NCBI RefSeq assembly: GCF_025751435.1
Contig: NZ_JAOWKY010000001.1
Coordinates: 310,001 to 374,000, forward strand
Direction of reading: 5' to 3'
Origin: Albidovulum marisflavi
Lineage (GTDB): Bacteria; Pseudomonadota; Alphaproteobacteria; Rhodobacterales; Rhodobacteraceae
DNA length: 64,000 nt
Of this stretch, positions 17,052 through 25,738 are shown in pieces. Positions within the stretch are counted from its first letter, which is position 1; every line of letters begins with the position of its first letter. Position numbers and translations under genes: made by a program. The notes under the pieces were generated by a model. That model had not been told where the DNA came from and did no database searches. It saw only the letters and a program-made list of their open reading frames with translations.

Positions 17052-17447
17052 TCAGTCAGATCCCGGTCCGAAACGCTTTGGTAGACGGGACTTGTCGACC
17101 CCGTCCTGGCCATGGACCATGTAGGTGAGCGTCTCGCCGACCGAAATGTCGGGCAGGAATCCCGGCACCACGACGACGACCGCAAGTACAGTATAGAGCA
17201 CCCCGAAGCCTGTCGCGGCCCAACGCACCGGCTGTCCCCCGGCGACATGGCCCTGGAACCAGTGCACCGCCTTCACGCCCAGCCAGCCGCCCAGCAGTGA
17301 AAGCGCGGCAAGCGTGCCGGGGGCAATGCGATCTTCGCCCAGGGCCTGGCGGCGCGCATCAAGACGGCAGAGAAGAAAGGTCATCGCATTCGCAAAGGCA
17401 AGATAAAGGCCGATGCAGAAGAACAGGAATCCGTCGGTGCCCGGCAT
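17052..17447 (-). CDS. DUF1294 family small membrane protein
   Basis: 131-residue membrane protein of unknown function. The start at 17447 gives the DUF1294 pattern: an N-terminal membrane helix (FLFFCIGLYLAFANAMTFLL), a basic cytosolic turn (CRLDARR) and RIAPGTLAALSLLGGWLGV, the most conserved family stretch. A later hydrophobic segment (LYTVLAVVVVVPGFLP) forms another helix. A longer frame reaches 17558 and would overlap queG; no ribosome site supports either start strongly, so the N-terminus is uncertain. It lies 74 bp after queG on the same strand. Confidence 0.7.
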   Translation of the reverse strand: MPGTDGFLFFCIGLYLAFANAMTFLLCRLDARRQALGEDRIAPGTLAALSLLGGWLGVKAVHWFQGHVAGGQPVRWAATGFGVLYTVLAVVVVVPGFLPDISVGETLTYMVHGQDGVDKSRLPKRFGPGSD

Positions 17448-17521
17448 GGGCAGGAATTGAAGAACATATGACACGGCAACCACACACGCTGTACCCAAAG
17501 ATGGCGAAGTGTGGCAGTGAA

Positions 17522-18577
17522 CTATGGTGAATCTTGGGCAAGGCGCCGAAGCGCCCAAAGGGCAGCATCCGCCACCGTCGGGTCAGGGTCCCCCAGCAGC
17601 GACGCGGCCACTGGCGCCAGCGCCGGATCCGCCGAGTTCCCGACCGCGTACAGCACATTGCGCACGAACCGGTTGCGCCCAATGCGCTTGATCGGGCTTC
17701 CCGAAAAGCGCGCGCGGAAGGCCGCGTCATCCAGGGCGGCCAGCTCTGCAAGCCGCGGCGCACCGACCCGCGCGGCGTATCCTGTCTCATGCGCTGCCTT
17801 GGCGAACTTGTTCCAGGGACAGACCGCAAGGCAATCGTCGCAGCCGTAGATCCGGTTCCCAAGCAGCGGGCGCAATTCCTCGTCGACGGGTCCGGCGTGT
17901 TCAATCGTCAGGTATGAAATGCAGCGGCGCGCGTCCAGCTGATAGGGCGCGGGAAAAGCCTTGGTCGGGCAGATGTCCAGACAGGCCCGGCAGGACCCGC
18001 AGTGATCCGTATCGGCCCTGTCCTTTGGCAGATCGAGCGTGGTGAAGATCGCGCCAAGAAAGAACCAGCTGCCCAGATCGCGGCTGACCAGGTTGGTGTG
18101 CTTGCCCTGCCAGCCCAGCCCCGCCGCCTGACCAAGCGGCTTCTCCATCACCGGCGCGGTGTCGACGAAAACCTTGATTTCGGCCGGAACAGAGCCTTTT
18201 TCGGCTTCCGCGATCAGCCAGCGGCCAACCCGCTTGAGCCGCTTCTTCACAAGGTCGTGGTAGTCGCGCCCCTGGGCATAGACCGAAACCGCGGCACGGT
18301 CCCTCTTCTCAAGCACGGACAGCGGATCGAACGCGGGCGTATACAGTTCCGCCAGCATGATCACCGTCCGCGCTTCGGGCCAAAGCGCGGCGGGATCACC
18401 ACGCCAGCCCATCCGTTCGGCCATCCACCCCATCTGCCCGTGCCGGCCTGCCTCGACGAAGGCCGCTAGCCGGTTCGCCGCTTGCGGGATAGATCCGGGC
18501 GCGCAGAAACCCACCGCCGAAAATCCCTCGGCGCGTGCCGTTTCGATCAGCCGGGCCTTCAGCGTCAGCGGCTCCAA
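17522..18577 (-). CDS. queG: Epoxyqueuosine reductase
   Basis: Cobalamin- and Fe-S-dependent enzyme that reduces epoxyqueuosine to queuosine in the wobble position of tRNAs with GUN anticodons; cytoplasmic. The 351-residue protein has two ferredoxin-like 4Fe-4S motifs, [16 protein letters not shown] and [15 protein letters not shown], and a C-terminal HEAT-like region ([20 protein letters not shown]). Length is typical. It is followed 74 bp later by the DUF1294 gene and preceded, across a hairpin, by the GST gene. Together with trhO it is one of two tRNA wobble-base modification genes in the window. Confidence 0.95.
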   Translation of the reverse strand: MEPLTLKARLIETARAEGFSAVGFCAPGSIPQAANRLAAFVEAGRHGQMGWMAERMGWRGDPAALWPEARTVIMLAELYTPAFDPLSVLEKRDRAAVSVYAQGRDYHDLVKKRLKRVGRWLIAEAEKGSVPAEIKVFVDTAPVMEKPLGQAAGLGWQGKHTNLVSRDLGSWFFLGAIFTTLDLPKDRADTDHCGSCRACLDICPTKAFPAPYQLDARRCISYLTIEHAGPVDEELRPLLGNRIYGCDDCLAVCPWNKFAKAAHETGYAARVGAPRLAELAALDDAAFRARFSGSPIKRIGRNRFVRNVLYAVGNSADPALAPVAASLLGDPDPTVADAALWALRRLAQDSP

Positions 18578-18596
18578 GTGCCTTCCTTCTTCTTTT

Positions 18597-18633
18597 CAAA
18601 AATATCCCGGGGGACCGGGGGCAGCGCCCCCGG
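18597..18633 (-). terminator. Intrinsic terminator after the GST gene
   Basis: On the minus strand a perfect 8-bp GC stem (18615-18622 with 18626-18633, loop 3) is followed by a C-rich linker and ATATTTTT (complement of 18598-18604). It lies just past the GST stop (18644) and before queG. The stem-C-run-ATATTTTT arrangement looks like a dispersed terminator motif I associate with Rhodobacteraceae genomes, but only one copy is in this window. Confidence 0.65.
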
Positions 18634-18643
18634 ATGTGGCCGG

Positions 18644-19309
18644 TCAGAAATCCAGATCGGCGTAATGCGCAGGCGGCGGAAAGCCCGGAACCTGGTCGGC
18701 CAGGATCGACCGGAACGCCGGGCGCGACTTGATCTTGGCGTACCAGTCCTTGACGTTCTGGCTCCGGTTCCAGTCCACGTCCGAAATGTAGTCAAGGCTC
18801 GACAGGTGCGCGGCCGCCGCGAAATCAGCCAGCGTCATCTCGTTCCCCGCCAGCCAGCGGCGCTGATCCAGGAGCCAGCTCAGGTAATCCAGATGAAACT
18901 TTATCCTCTGGGCCCCCGACTTCACGTTGCGGCTTTCAGGGTAACCTTGGCCCATGATCTTCTTGTTGACACGTTCGTAAAGCAGCTTGGACGTCACTTC
19001 TGCGTGAAACTTGTCGTCGAACCACGCGCAAAGCCGGCGCACCTCGCAGCGCGTCTCGGGATCGCGCGGCATCAGGCGCGGTTCGGGGTTGGTTTCATCC
19101 AGGTATTCGCAGATCGCCTGGCTTTCGCTCAGGAACTTGCCGTTGACCTTCAGGACCGGAACCTTGCCGGCCGGGCTGCGCCGCAGGAACTCTGGGTTCT
19201 GTTCCCAGTAGCGCTCTTCGACCAGTTCGACTTCGATCCTTTTCTCGGCCAGTGTCAGGCGGACCTTGCGGCAGAACGGGGACAGCGGAACGTGATACAG
19301 TCGGGTCAT
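18644..19309 (-). CDS. Glutathione S-transferase family protein
   Basis: 221-residue GST with an N-terminal thioredoxin-like domain and an all-helical C-terminal domain. The N-terminus reads RLYHVPLSPFCRKVRLTLAE, where SPFC holds the putative catalytic Ser/Cys. GKVPVLKVNGKFLSESQAI contains the cis-Pro and the Glu-Ser glutathione gamma-Glu site. The C-terminal ADFAAAAHLSSLDYI is the N-capping-box region. Substrate unknown. The start at 19309 matches the fold start; a longer frame to 19360 adds no family-like residues and touches mtgA. Confidence 0.9.
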   Translation of the reverse strand: MTRLYHVPLSPFCRKVRLTLAEKRIEVELVEERYWEQNPEFLRRSPAGKVPVLKVNGKFLSESQAICEYLDETNPEPRLMPRDPETRCEVRRLCAWFDDKFHAEVTSKLLYERVNKKIMGQGYPESRNVKSGAQRIKFHLDYLSWLLDQRRWLAGNEMTLADFAAAAHLSSLDYISDVDWNRSQNVKDWYAKIKSRPAFRSILADQVPGFPPPAHYADLDF

Positions 19310-19356
19310 CGCGGGGCCTCGGTTTGGTCTCGTGATAGCTGCGCCCCCGTCGGGGT

Positions 19357-20097
19357 TCAACCTTGGAAACAGTCCGCGCGACCATCCACGTTGATGGTGT
19401 CCGCGCCTTCGGCGATCTGGCGCGCACGCTTGCGCAGGAAGCCCGAGGGGCGCGCGGGATTACGCTCTTTCGGGTTCGGCAGCGCCGCCGCCAGAAGTGC
19501 TGCCCGCGCCCCGCTCAGGTCCTTGGCAGATGTGCCGAAATAGTGCTGCGCCGCGGCTTCGATGCCAAAGACGCCCTTCCCGAATTCCGCGACGTTCAGG
19601 TAGATCTCCAGTGTCCGGCGCTTGCTCCATAGCAGTTCGACGACCGGCGTCATCACCGCCTCAAGCGCCTTGCGCGGCCAACTGCGGCCATGCCAGAGAA
19701 AGACGTTCTTGACCGTCTGCTGCGTCAGCGTCGAGGCGCCGCGGGTGCCGCCCTGCTCGATGGCCTCGCGAATCGCGGCCATGTCGAAGCCCCAGTGCAG
19801 GCAGAAGTTCGCATCCTCGGCCGCGACGACCGCGCGCGGCACATCCGCCGACATCTCCTCGATGCTGACCCAGTTGCGCTTTATGCCGCCGTAGCGGATG
19901 CTTTCCGCCAGCATGTAGGCCGTCGTCGGCGGATTGAGCACCGTGTACGAAAGCGCAAGCAGCAGAAACAGGGCGGTGATCCCTGTCAGCGCCCGGCCCG
20001 CCCAACGCAGCGCCTGCCGCGCATCTGGCATGCGCGGGGCTGCAGCGGCGGGTTTGCGCGCCTTCCTTGTCCGGGTTTTTCTTGCCTGCTTTGCCAT
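19357..20097 (-). CDS. mtgA: Monofunctional biosynthetic peptidoglycan transglycosylase
   Basis: Inner-membrane GT51 enzyme that polymerises lipid II into glycan strands without a transpeptidase domain. The 246-residue protein has a basic cytosolic N-terminus (many K/R in residues 1-20), one membrane anchor near residues 36-54 (LTGITALFLLLALSYTVL), the catalytic Glu94 motif (AAEDANFCLHWGFD), then GGTRGASTLTQQTVKNVFL and KRRTLEIYLNVAEFGKGVFG. All five GT51 motifs appear present. uppP, elsewhere in the window, recycles the lipid carrier used by this enzyme. Confidence 0.94.
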   Translation of the reverse strand: MAKQARKTRTRKARKPAAAAPRMPDARQALRWAGRALTGITALFLLLALSYTVLNPPTTAYMLAESIRYGGIKRNWVSIEEMSADVPRAVVAAEDANFCLHWGFDMAAIREAIEQGGTRGASTLTQQTVKNVFLWHGRSWPRKALEAVMTPVVELLWSKRRTLEIYLNVAEFGKGVFGIEAAAQHYFGTSAKDLSGARAALLAAALPNPKERNPARPSGFLRKRARQIAEGADTINVDGRADCFQG

Positions 20098-20156
20098 CGG
20101 CTGACCATAGCCACGGCTTCGCCATCGGGGTCAAGGGTCAGGCGGGTAGGGCGGAG

Positions 20157-21071
20157 CTACGGATGCAGGATTCCAGCCTCCCGTCCCGTCAGGATCCGGG
20201 CCGCGGCCCCAAGCGAAGCGGCAGCCAGCGTGGCGAACTCGGGAAAGATCGCCATGATCTCCGCGCGCAGCGCCGCGTCCGTCTCGGCCTGAATGCCGCC
20301 GGGGTGAAAGCTTTCGCTTGCCGCGCCTTCAGCCAGCACGATCTCGTGCCGGTCGAAAAGCAGATGCAGATACTCGATCTGCGCTTGCGGCGCGCGGCGT
20401 ATCCCCGGCAGACCGGTCAGGTGCCGCGCCGCGACAAGGACCCGTGGTTCACCGAAATGCAGTTCGGCCTGCCAGCCTGTCACCAGCATCCGGTGTTCGG
20501 GCGAAACAAGAAGGCGCCGCCGGTTGCCAAGCGCCCCGCTTTCGAACGCCACCGGCGCGAACTCCCCCAGCGCCGCGACCGTACGCCGACCGATCCAGCG
20601 GATGGGTCGGGCACCGTGGTCCAGAGTCTGCACCATATCGCCGATCTGCAGTGTTTCGATCGCGGCTTCCCGATCGGCCAGGGTGATCAGTGTGCCGGCT
20701 GCAAAGCAGGGTGGACCGAAGGCGGCGTTCGGGGTCGGCCCCTGCGCCGGACCTTGCTTGATGCTGACAAAGGTCGCGCCTTGCAGGACGGTGCCGTCCG
20801 TGGGTGAAAACAGGGTGCGCCCATCGGCCAGGTGGAATACGGTTCCCTTGATCGTCGTCGTCGCCCCATTGACCGACACGACCAGGGTCGAGTTCGGATA
20901 GGCGCTGAAGACTCGCTGACCGTCGATCGTGTCGCCGGACTGCTTGACGATCGCGCCGTCAGCGGTCTTGTCGACGATGGTAAAGCGTCTGACTGAAAGC
21001 GCGGTTCCGGTTGGGGGAGGGGCGGAAGGATTGACCAGGTAGAACTGGTCCTCGAATGTGATGGTGGCCAC
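20157..21071 (-). CDS. Hint-domain (Hedgehog/intein-type) protein
   Basis: 304-residue protein with a beta-rich N-terminal region (about 1-120) and a Hint_2-type domain starting at Cys122 (PCFAAGTLITLAD). The IGDMVQTLDHGARPIRWIGRR block and LLVSPEHRMLVTGW follow, the latter carrying a block-B-like His. Hint proteins of this kind are numerous in Rhodobacteraceae, and some autocleave; whether this one does is unknown. The N-terminal part contains GATTTIKGTVFHLADG and resembles short adhesin or RTX-associated passengers, but no Ca-binding nonapeptide repeats are seen. It starts at GTG with an AGGA site. It stands alone between terminators. Confidence 0.82.
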   Translation of the reverse strand: MATITFEDQFYLVNPSAPPPTGTALSVRRFTIVDKTADGAIVKQSGDTIDGQRVFSAYPNSTLVVSVNGATTTIKGTVFHLADGRTLFSPTDGTVLQGATFVSIKQGPAQGPTPNAAFGPPCFAAGTLITLADREAAIETLQIGDMVQTLDHGARPIRWIGRRTVAALGEFAPVAFESGALGNRRRLLVSPEHRMLVTGWQAELHFGEPRVLVAARHLTGLPGIRRAPQAQIEYLHLLFDRHEIVLAEGAASESFHPGGIQAETDAALRAEIMAIFPEFATLAAASLGAAARILTGREAGILHP

Positions 21072-21123
21072 GATTTTCCTGCCAGGCCGGGAAAAGCCCC
21101 GGCAGGGACAGTCATATCACGAC

Positions 21124-21162
21124 GGAAAAGGCCCGTATCGGGGATTCCGATACGGGCCTTTC
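21124..21162. terminator. Bidirectional terminator downstream of gltB
   Basis: A perfect 12-bp stem (21130-21141 with 21147-21158, loop 5) is flanked by AAAA on the left and TTT on the right. Read leftward the stem is followed by TTTTCC, closing gltB, which stops at 21200. It also insulates the Hint gene starting at 21071. Confidence 0.75.
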
Positions 21163-21199
21163 CCATGCGCGCTGGCCCAAGAGGAAATCCGCTTGCGGC

Positions 21200-24100
21200 T
21201 TATTCGGCGGGAACCGCCTGCGCGTCCTCGCTGAGCGGGTAGGGGATGCGCGACAGCATCTCCTTCGGGCAGACCTGGATGAAGTTCGCCCGTTCGGTTT
21301 CCCAGTGCTGCAGGATGCTGGCGGCGCGCCGACTGCCGGTTTCTGCGGCATGACGCTCGATCAGACCTTTCAGTTCGGCTTCCCAGTGCGGATGGCTGAC
21401 GGCCGAGGTGACGATGGAGTCGAGGTTCATGAGATCCTCGGCTTCGCCCTCGGGGTCCCAGACATAGGCGATGCCGCCCGTCATGCCCGCGCCGAAGTTC
21501 GCGCCGATCCAGCCCAGGATCACCGCGACGCCGCCGGTCATGTACTCGCACCCGTTGGACCCGCAGCCCTCGACCACCACCTTGGCGCCCGAGTTGCGCA
21601 CGGCAAAACGCTCGCCCGCGCGTCCAGCGGCGAAAAGGTGGCCATCGGTCGCGCCGTAAAGCACGGTGTTGCCGATGATCGTGTTGTCGCCCGCGTCCAG
21701 CGGCGAGGCCATCGGCGGTCGCACCACGATCGTGCCGCCCGAAAGACCCTTGCCGACATAGTCGTTGGCGTCGCCCGATACCTCGATCTTGATCCCGGGC
21801 GCCGTGAACGCGCCCAGCGACTGCCCGGCCGAGCCGGTCAGCTTCACCGTCAGGTGATCGGGCTGCAGGTTGTTGCGCATCCCGAACTTCTTGACGATGT
21901 GGCTTGCCGCACGCGTCCCGATGGTGCGGTGGGTGTTCCGGACCGCGTAGGACAGCTGCATCTTTTCGCCGTCTTCGAAGAAGCGCGCGCCGTCGCGGAT
22001 GATCTCGGCGTCCAGCGTGTCGGGCACCGCGTTGCGCGGCTTGGAGCGGTCATAGACGATACGGTCAGAACCATCGACGGTGATCAGCAGCGGGTTCAGG
22101 TCCAGGTCGTCAAGGTCGGCGTGGCCGCGGCTGACCTGGGTCAGCAGGTCCGCGCGTCCGATGATCTCGTCCAGCGAGCGCGCGCCGATCTCGGCCAGGA
22201 TCTCGCGCACTTCCTGCGCGTAGAACGTGATCAGGTTGACCACCTTGTCCGCCGAGCCCGTGAACTTGGCCCGCAGCCGATCGTCCTGGGTGCACACGCC
22301 CACCGGGCAGGTGTTCGACTGGCACTGGCGCACCATGATGCAGCCCATCGCGATCAGCGCCGCGGTGCCGATGCCGTATTCCTCGGCACCCATGAGTGCT
22401 GCGATGATGATGTCGCGTCCCGTGCGCAGGCCGCCGTCGGTGCGCAGCGTGATCCGGTCGCGCAGCTTGTTCATCGCCAGGACCTGGTGCGCCTCGGTCA
22501 GGCCCATTTCCCAGGGCAGGCCCGCGTACTTGATCGAGGTCGCGGGGCTGGCGCCGGTGCCGCCGTTGTGGCCCGAAATCAGGATCACGTCAGCCTTGGC
22601 CTTGGCCACGCCCGCGGCAATCGTGCCGACGCCCGAGGACGCCACCAGCTTGACCGTCACCTTGGCGCGCGGGTTGATCTGCTTGAGGTCGTAGATCAGC
22701 TGCGCGAGGTCCTCGATCGAGTAGATGTCGTGGTGCGGCGGCGGAGAGATCAGCGTCACGCCCGGCGTCGAATGGCGCAGCCGCGCGATGAGCTGCGTCA
22801 CCTTCATGCCGGGAAGCTGGCCGCCTTCGCCAGGCTTGGCACCCTGGGCCACCTTGATCTCAAGCTCTTCGCAGGCGTTCAGGTATTCGGCCGTCACGCC
22901 GAAGCGGCCAGAGGCGACCTGCTTGATCTTGGCGCAGGGATTGTCGCCGTTGGGCAGCGGCAGCGCGTGCGCCGGATCCTCGCCGCCTTCGCCGGAGTCG
23001 GACTTGGCGCCGATCCGGTTCATGGCGATGTTCAGCGTCATGTGCGCCTCGGGCGACAGCGCGCCCAGGCTCATGCCCGGCGTCACGAACCGCTTGCGGA
23101 TCGAGGTGATCGATTCCACCTCGTCGATCGGAACCGGGCGGCCGATCGGCTTGACGTCCAGCAGGTCGCGCAGGTGGATCGGCGGGTTCGCCCGCATCCG
23201 GGCCGAGTACTGCTTCCACATGTCGTAGGATGCCCTGTCGCAGGCCGATTGCAGCATGTGCATCGTCTGCGCTTCCCAGGCGTGGCTTTCACCCGACCGC
23301 CGCGCCTTGTAGAAGCCGCCGACCGGCAGCACATCCGCGCCGCCGCGGAATCCCTTGGCATGGATCTCGGTCACCTTGTGCTGGATGCCCGTGATGCCGA
23401 TGCCCGAGATGCGGCTTTGCATGCCGGGGAAGTACTCCGCGACCAACGCGCGCGACAGACCGACAGCCTCGAAGTTCAGGCCGCCACGATAGGAAGAGAT
23501 GACCGAGATGCCCATCTTGGACATGATCTTGAGCAGGCCCGCGTCGATGGCCGCGCGATAGCGGCGCGTGGCGTCGGCAAGGTTGCCTTCGATCAGGCCG
23601 CGGCGGATCCGGTCAGCGATCGAATCCTGTGCCAGGTAGGCGTTCACGGTGGTCGCGCCACAGCCGATCAAGACCGCGAAATAGTGCGGATCGATGCATT
23701 CTGCCGACCGGACGTTGACCGAGGTGAAGGTCCGCAGACCCTTGCGCGTCAGCCAGCTGTGCACGGCCGAGGTGGCAAGGATCATGGGCATCGCCACCTT
23801 GCCTTCGCCCTGGTGTTCGTCGGTCAGGACCAGATGACCCGCCCCCGAACGCACCGCGTCCTCGGCTTCCGCGCGGACGCGTTCAAGCGCCTGGCGAAGG
23901 GCATCGTCGCCGCCCTGCGCGGCGAAGGTGCAGTCGATGACCGTCACCCGGTCGCCGAACTGGCGCACCATCTCGTCGAACTCGGCGTTCGCGATGAAGG
24001 GGCTGTCAAGTGTCAGGATCTCGGTCTGGCTCGAATCCTCGGCCAGCACGTTGGTCAGGTTCCCGAACCGTGTCTTCAGGCTCATCACCCGGCTTTCGCG

Positions 24101-25738
24101 CAAGGAGTCGATGGGCGGGTTCGTCACCTGGCTGAAGTTCTGGCGGAAGTAGTGCGACAGCGGCCGGTACTTGGACGACAGGACCGCAGGTGGCGTGTCG
24201 TCGCCCATGCTGGCGATCATCTCCTTGCCGTCCTCGGCCATGGGCGCCAGGACCTGCTCAAGTTCTTCCAGCGTATATCCCGCCGCGATCTGGCGACGTC
24301 GCAGTTCTGCGCCCTCGAACAGCGCCTTTTCCGGCACGTCGCGCATCAGCACGTTCAGTTCGACGACCTTCTGCACCCAGTCGCCGAAGGGCTGGCTGGC
24401 GGCCAGCTTGTCCTTCAGGTCCCAGTCGCGGTAAAGCCGCCCCTGCGACATGTCCACCGCGATCATCTGGCCCGGTCCCAGGGCGCCCTTTTCACGCACC
24501 GTCATTTCGTCGACCGGAACCATGCCGGCCTCGGAACCCGCGATCAGCAGCCCGTCGCCCGTCAGGACGTAGCGCATCGGGCGCAGGCCGTTGCGGTCAA
24601 GCCCGCCCACGACCCAGCGGCCGTCGGTCATGGCCAGGGCGGCCGGACCGTCCCACGGCTCCATCACGCTGTTGCAGTAGGCGTACATGTCCTGCCAGGA
24701 CTTCGGCATCTCGACCGCCGTCTTGGACCAGGCTTCCGGCACCAGCATGGTCTTTGCCATGGGGGCGGAGCGGCCGGCGCGCACCAGCGCCTCGAACACG
24801 GCGTCCAGGGCGCCGGAATCCGAGGTTCCGGCGGGAATGATCGGCTTGATGTCCTCGGCCATCTCGCCGAAGGCGGAAGACGCCATGCGAATCTCGTGGC
24901 TGCGCATCCAGTTCACGTTGCCCTTCAGCGTGTTGATCTCGCCGTTGTGGGCCAGCATGCGGAACGGTTGCGCCAGCGACCACTGCGGGAAGGTGTTGGT
25001 CGAATAGCGCTGGTGATAGATCGCAAAGGCGCTTTCGAAGCGCTCGTCCAGAAGGTCGGGATAGAACACCGCGACCTGTTCGGCCAGCATCATGCCCTTG
25101 TAGATGATCGACCGGCAGGACAGCGAACACAGGTACATGCCGGCGATATGCGCCGCCAGCGCCGCCTTCTCGATCCGGCGGCGAATGATGTAGAGCTCAC
25201 GCTCGAACTGTTCCTGGTCGATGTCCTTTTCGCAGCGGATCAGGATCTGCTCGATCTCGGGTCGCGTCGCGTTGGCCTTTTCGCCAAGAACCGAGGTGTC
25301 CACGGGAACGTGGCGCCAGCCGTAGATGTAGTGGCCCATCCGCAGCACTTCGGTCTCGACGATCGTGCGGCAGCGTTCCTGTGCGCCGAAGTCGGTGCGG
25401 GGAAGGAAGATCTGGCCGACGGCGATCAGCTTTTCCATGTCCGGCTCGTGACCGGTGCGGCGCACCTGGTCGTAGAAGAACTTGACCGGGATCTGAACAT
25501 GGATGCCCGCGCCGTCGCCGGTCTTGCCGTCGGCATCGACCGCGCCGCGGTGCCAGACCGCCTTGAGCGCGTCGATTCCGTTCTGCACCACCTTGCGCGA
25601 TGCACGGCCGTCGATCGACACGACAAGCCCCACTCCGCAGGAGGAATGTTCATCCTCTTCGCGCCAAAGGCTGTTCTCGTTCATCCACGCGCGCTTGGTT
25701 TCCTCGGCCTGCACCCAGTCCTGGTCATAGATCGTCAT
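21200..25738 (-). CDS. gltB: Glutamate synthase (NADPH) large subunit
   Basis: 1512-residue GOGAT alpha subunit, which transfers the Gln amide nitrogen to 2-oxoglutarate. The N-terminal Ntn-type amidotransferase begins, after a propeptide, at Cys34 (HSSCGVGLVVSIDG). It is followed by the central domain, the FMN-binding synthase domain (GEGGEDPAHALPLPNGDN; SGHNGGTGASPATSIKYAG) with Cys-rich QCQSNTCPVGVCTQDD for the 3Fe-4S cluster, and the C-terminal beta-helix (GDNTIIGNTVLYGATDG). Length is normal. The start overlaps the stop of the secreted-protein gene by 4 bp, so it is translated in the operon gltD-unknown-gltB. Confidence 0.97.
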   Translation of the reverse strand: MTIYDQDWVQAEETKRAWMNENSLWREEDEHSSCGVGLVVSIDGRASRKVVQNGIDALKAVWHRGAVDADGKTGDGAGIHVQIPVKFFYDQVRRTGHEPDMEKLIAVGQIFLPRTDFGAQERCRTIVETEVLRMGHYIYGWRHVPVDTSVLGEKANATRPEIEQILIRCEKDIDQEQFERELYIIRRRIEKAALAAHIAGMYLCSLSCRSIIYKGMMLAEQVAVFYPDLLDERFESAFAIYHQRYSTNTFPQWSLAQPFRMLAHNGEINTLKGNVNWMRSHEIRMASSAFGEMAEDIKPIIPAGTSDSGALDAVFEALVRAGRSAPMAKTMLVPEAWSKTAVEMPKSWQDMYAYCNSVMEPWDGPAALAMTDGRWVVGGLDRNGLRPMRYVLTGDGLLIAGSEAGMVPVDEMTVREKGALGPGQMIAVDMSQGRLYRDWDLKDKLAASQPFGDWVQKVVELNVLMRDVPEKALFEGAELRRRQIAAGYTLEELEQVLAPMAEDGKEMIASMGDDTPPAVLSSKYRPLSHYFRQNFSQVTNPPIDSLRESRVMSLKTRFGNLTNVLAEDSSQTEILTLDSPFIANAEFDEMVRQFGDRVTVIDCTFAAQGGDDALRQALERVRAEAEDAVRSGAGHLVLTDEHQGEGKVAMPMILATSAVHSWLTRKGLRTFTSVNVRSAECIDPHYFAVLIGCGATTVNAYLAQDSIADRIRRGLIEGNLADATRRYRAAIDAGLLKIMSKMGISVISSYRGGLNFEAVGLSRALVAEYFPGMQSRISGIGITGIQHKVTEIHAKGFRGGADVLPVGGFYKARRSGESHAWEAQTMHMLQSACDRASYDMWKQYSARMRANPPIHLRDLLDVKPIGRPVPIDEVESITSIRKRFVTPGMSLGALSPEAHMTLNIAMNRIGAKSDSGEGGEDPAHALPLPNGDNPCAKIKQVASGRFGVTAEYLNACEELEIKVAQGAKPGEGGQLPGMKVTQLIARLRHSTPGVTLISPPPHHDIYSIEDLAQLIYDLKQINPRAKVTVKLVASSGVGTIAAGVAKAKADVILISGHNGGTGASPATSIKYAGLPWEMGLTEAHQVLAMNKLRDRITLRTDGGLRTGRDIIIAALMGAEEYGIGTAALIAMGCIMVRQCQSNTCPVGVCTQDDRLRAKFTGSADKVVNLITFYAQEVREILAEIGARSLDEIIGRADLLTQVSRGHADLDDLDLNPLLITVDGSDRIVYDRSKPRNAVPDTLDAEIIRDGARFFEDGEKMQLSYAVRNTHRTIGTRAASHIVKKFGMRNNLQPDHLTVKLTGSAGQSLGAFTAPGIKIEVSGDANDYVGKGLSGGTIVVRPPMASPLDAGDNTIIGNTVLYGATDGHLFAAGRAGERFAVRNSGAKVVVEGCGSNGCEYMTGGVAVILGWIGANFGAGMTGGIAYVWDPEGEAEDLMNLDSIVTSAVSHPHWEAELKGLIERHAAETGSRRAASILQHWETERANFIQVCPKEMLSRIPYPLSEDAQAVPAE

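Noticed and set aside
21076-21100. GC hairpin just upstream of the Hint gene start
   Set aside because: Arms are interrupted and no T-run follows on either strand, so it was not called a terminator or riboswitch.
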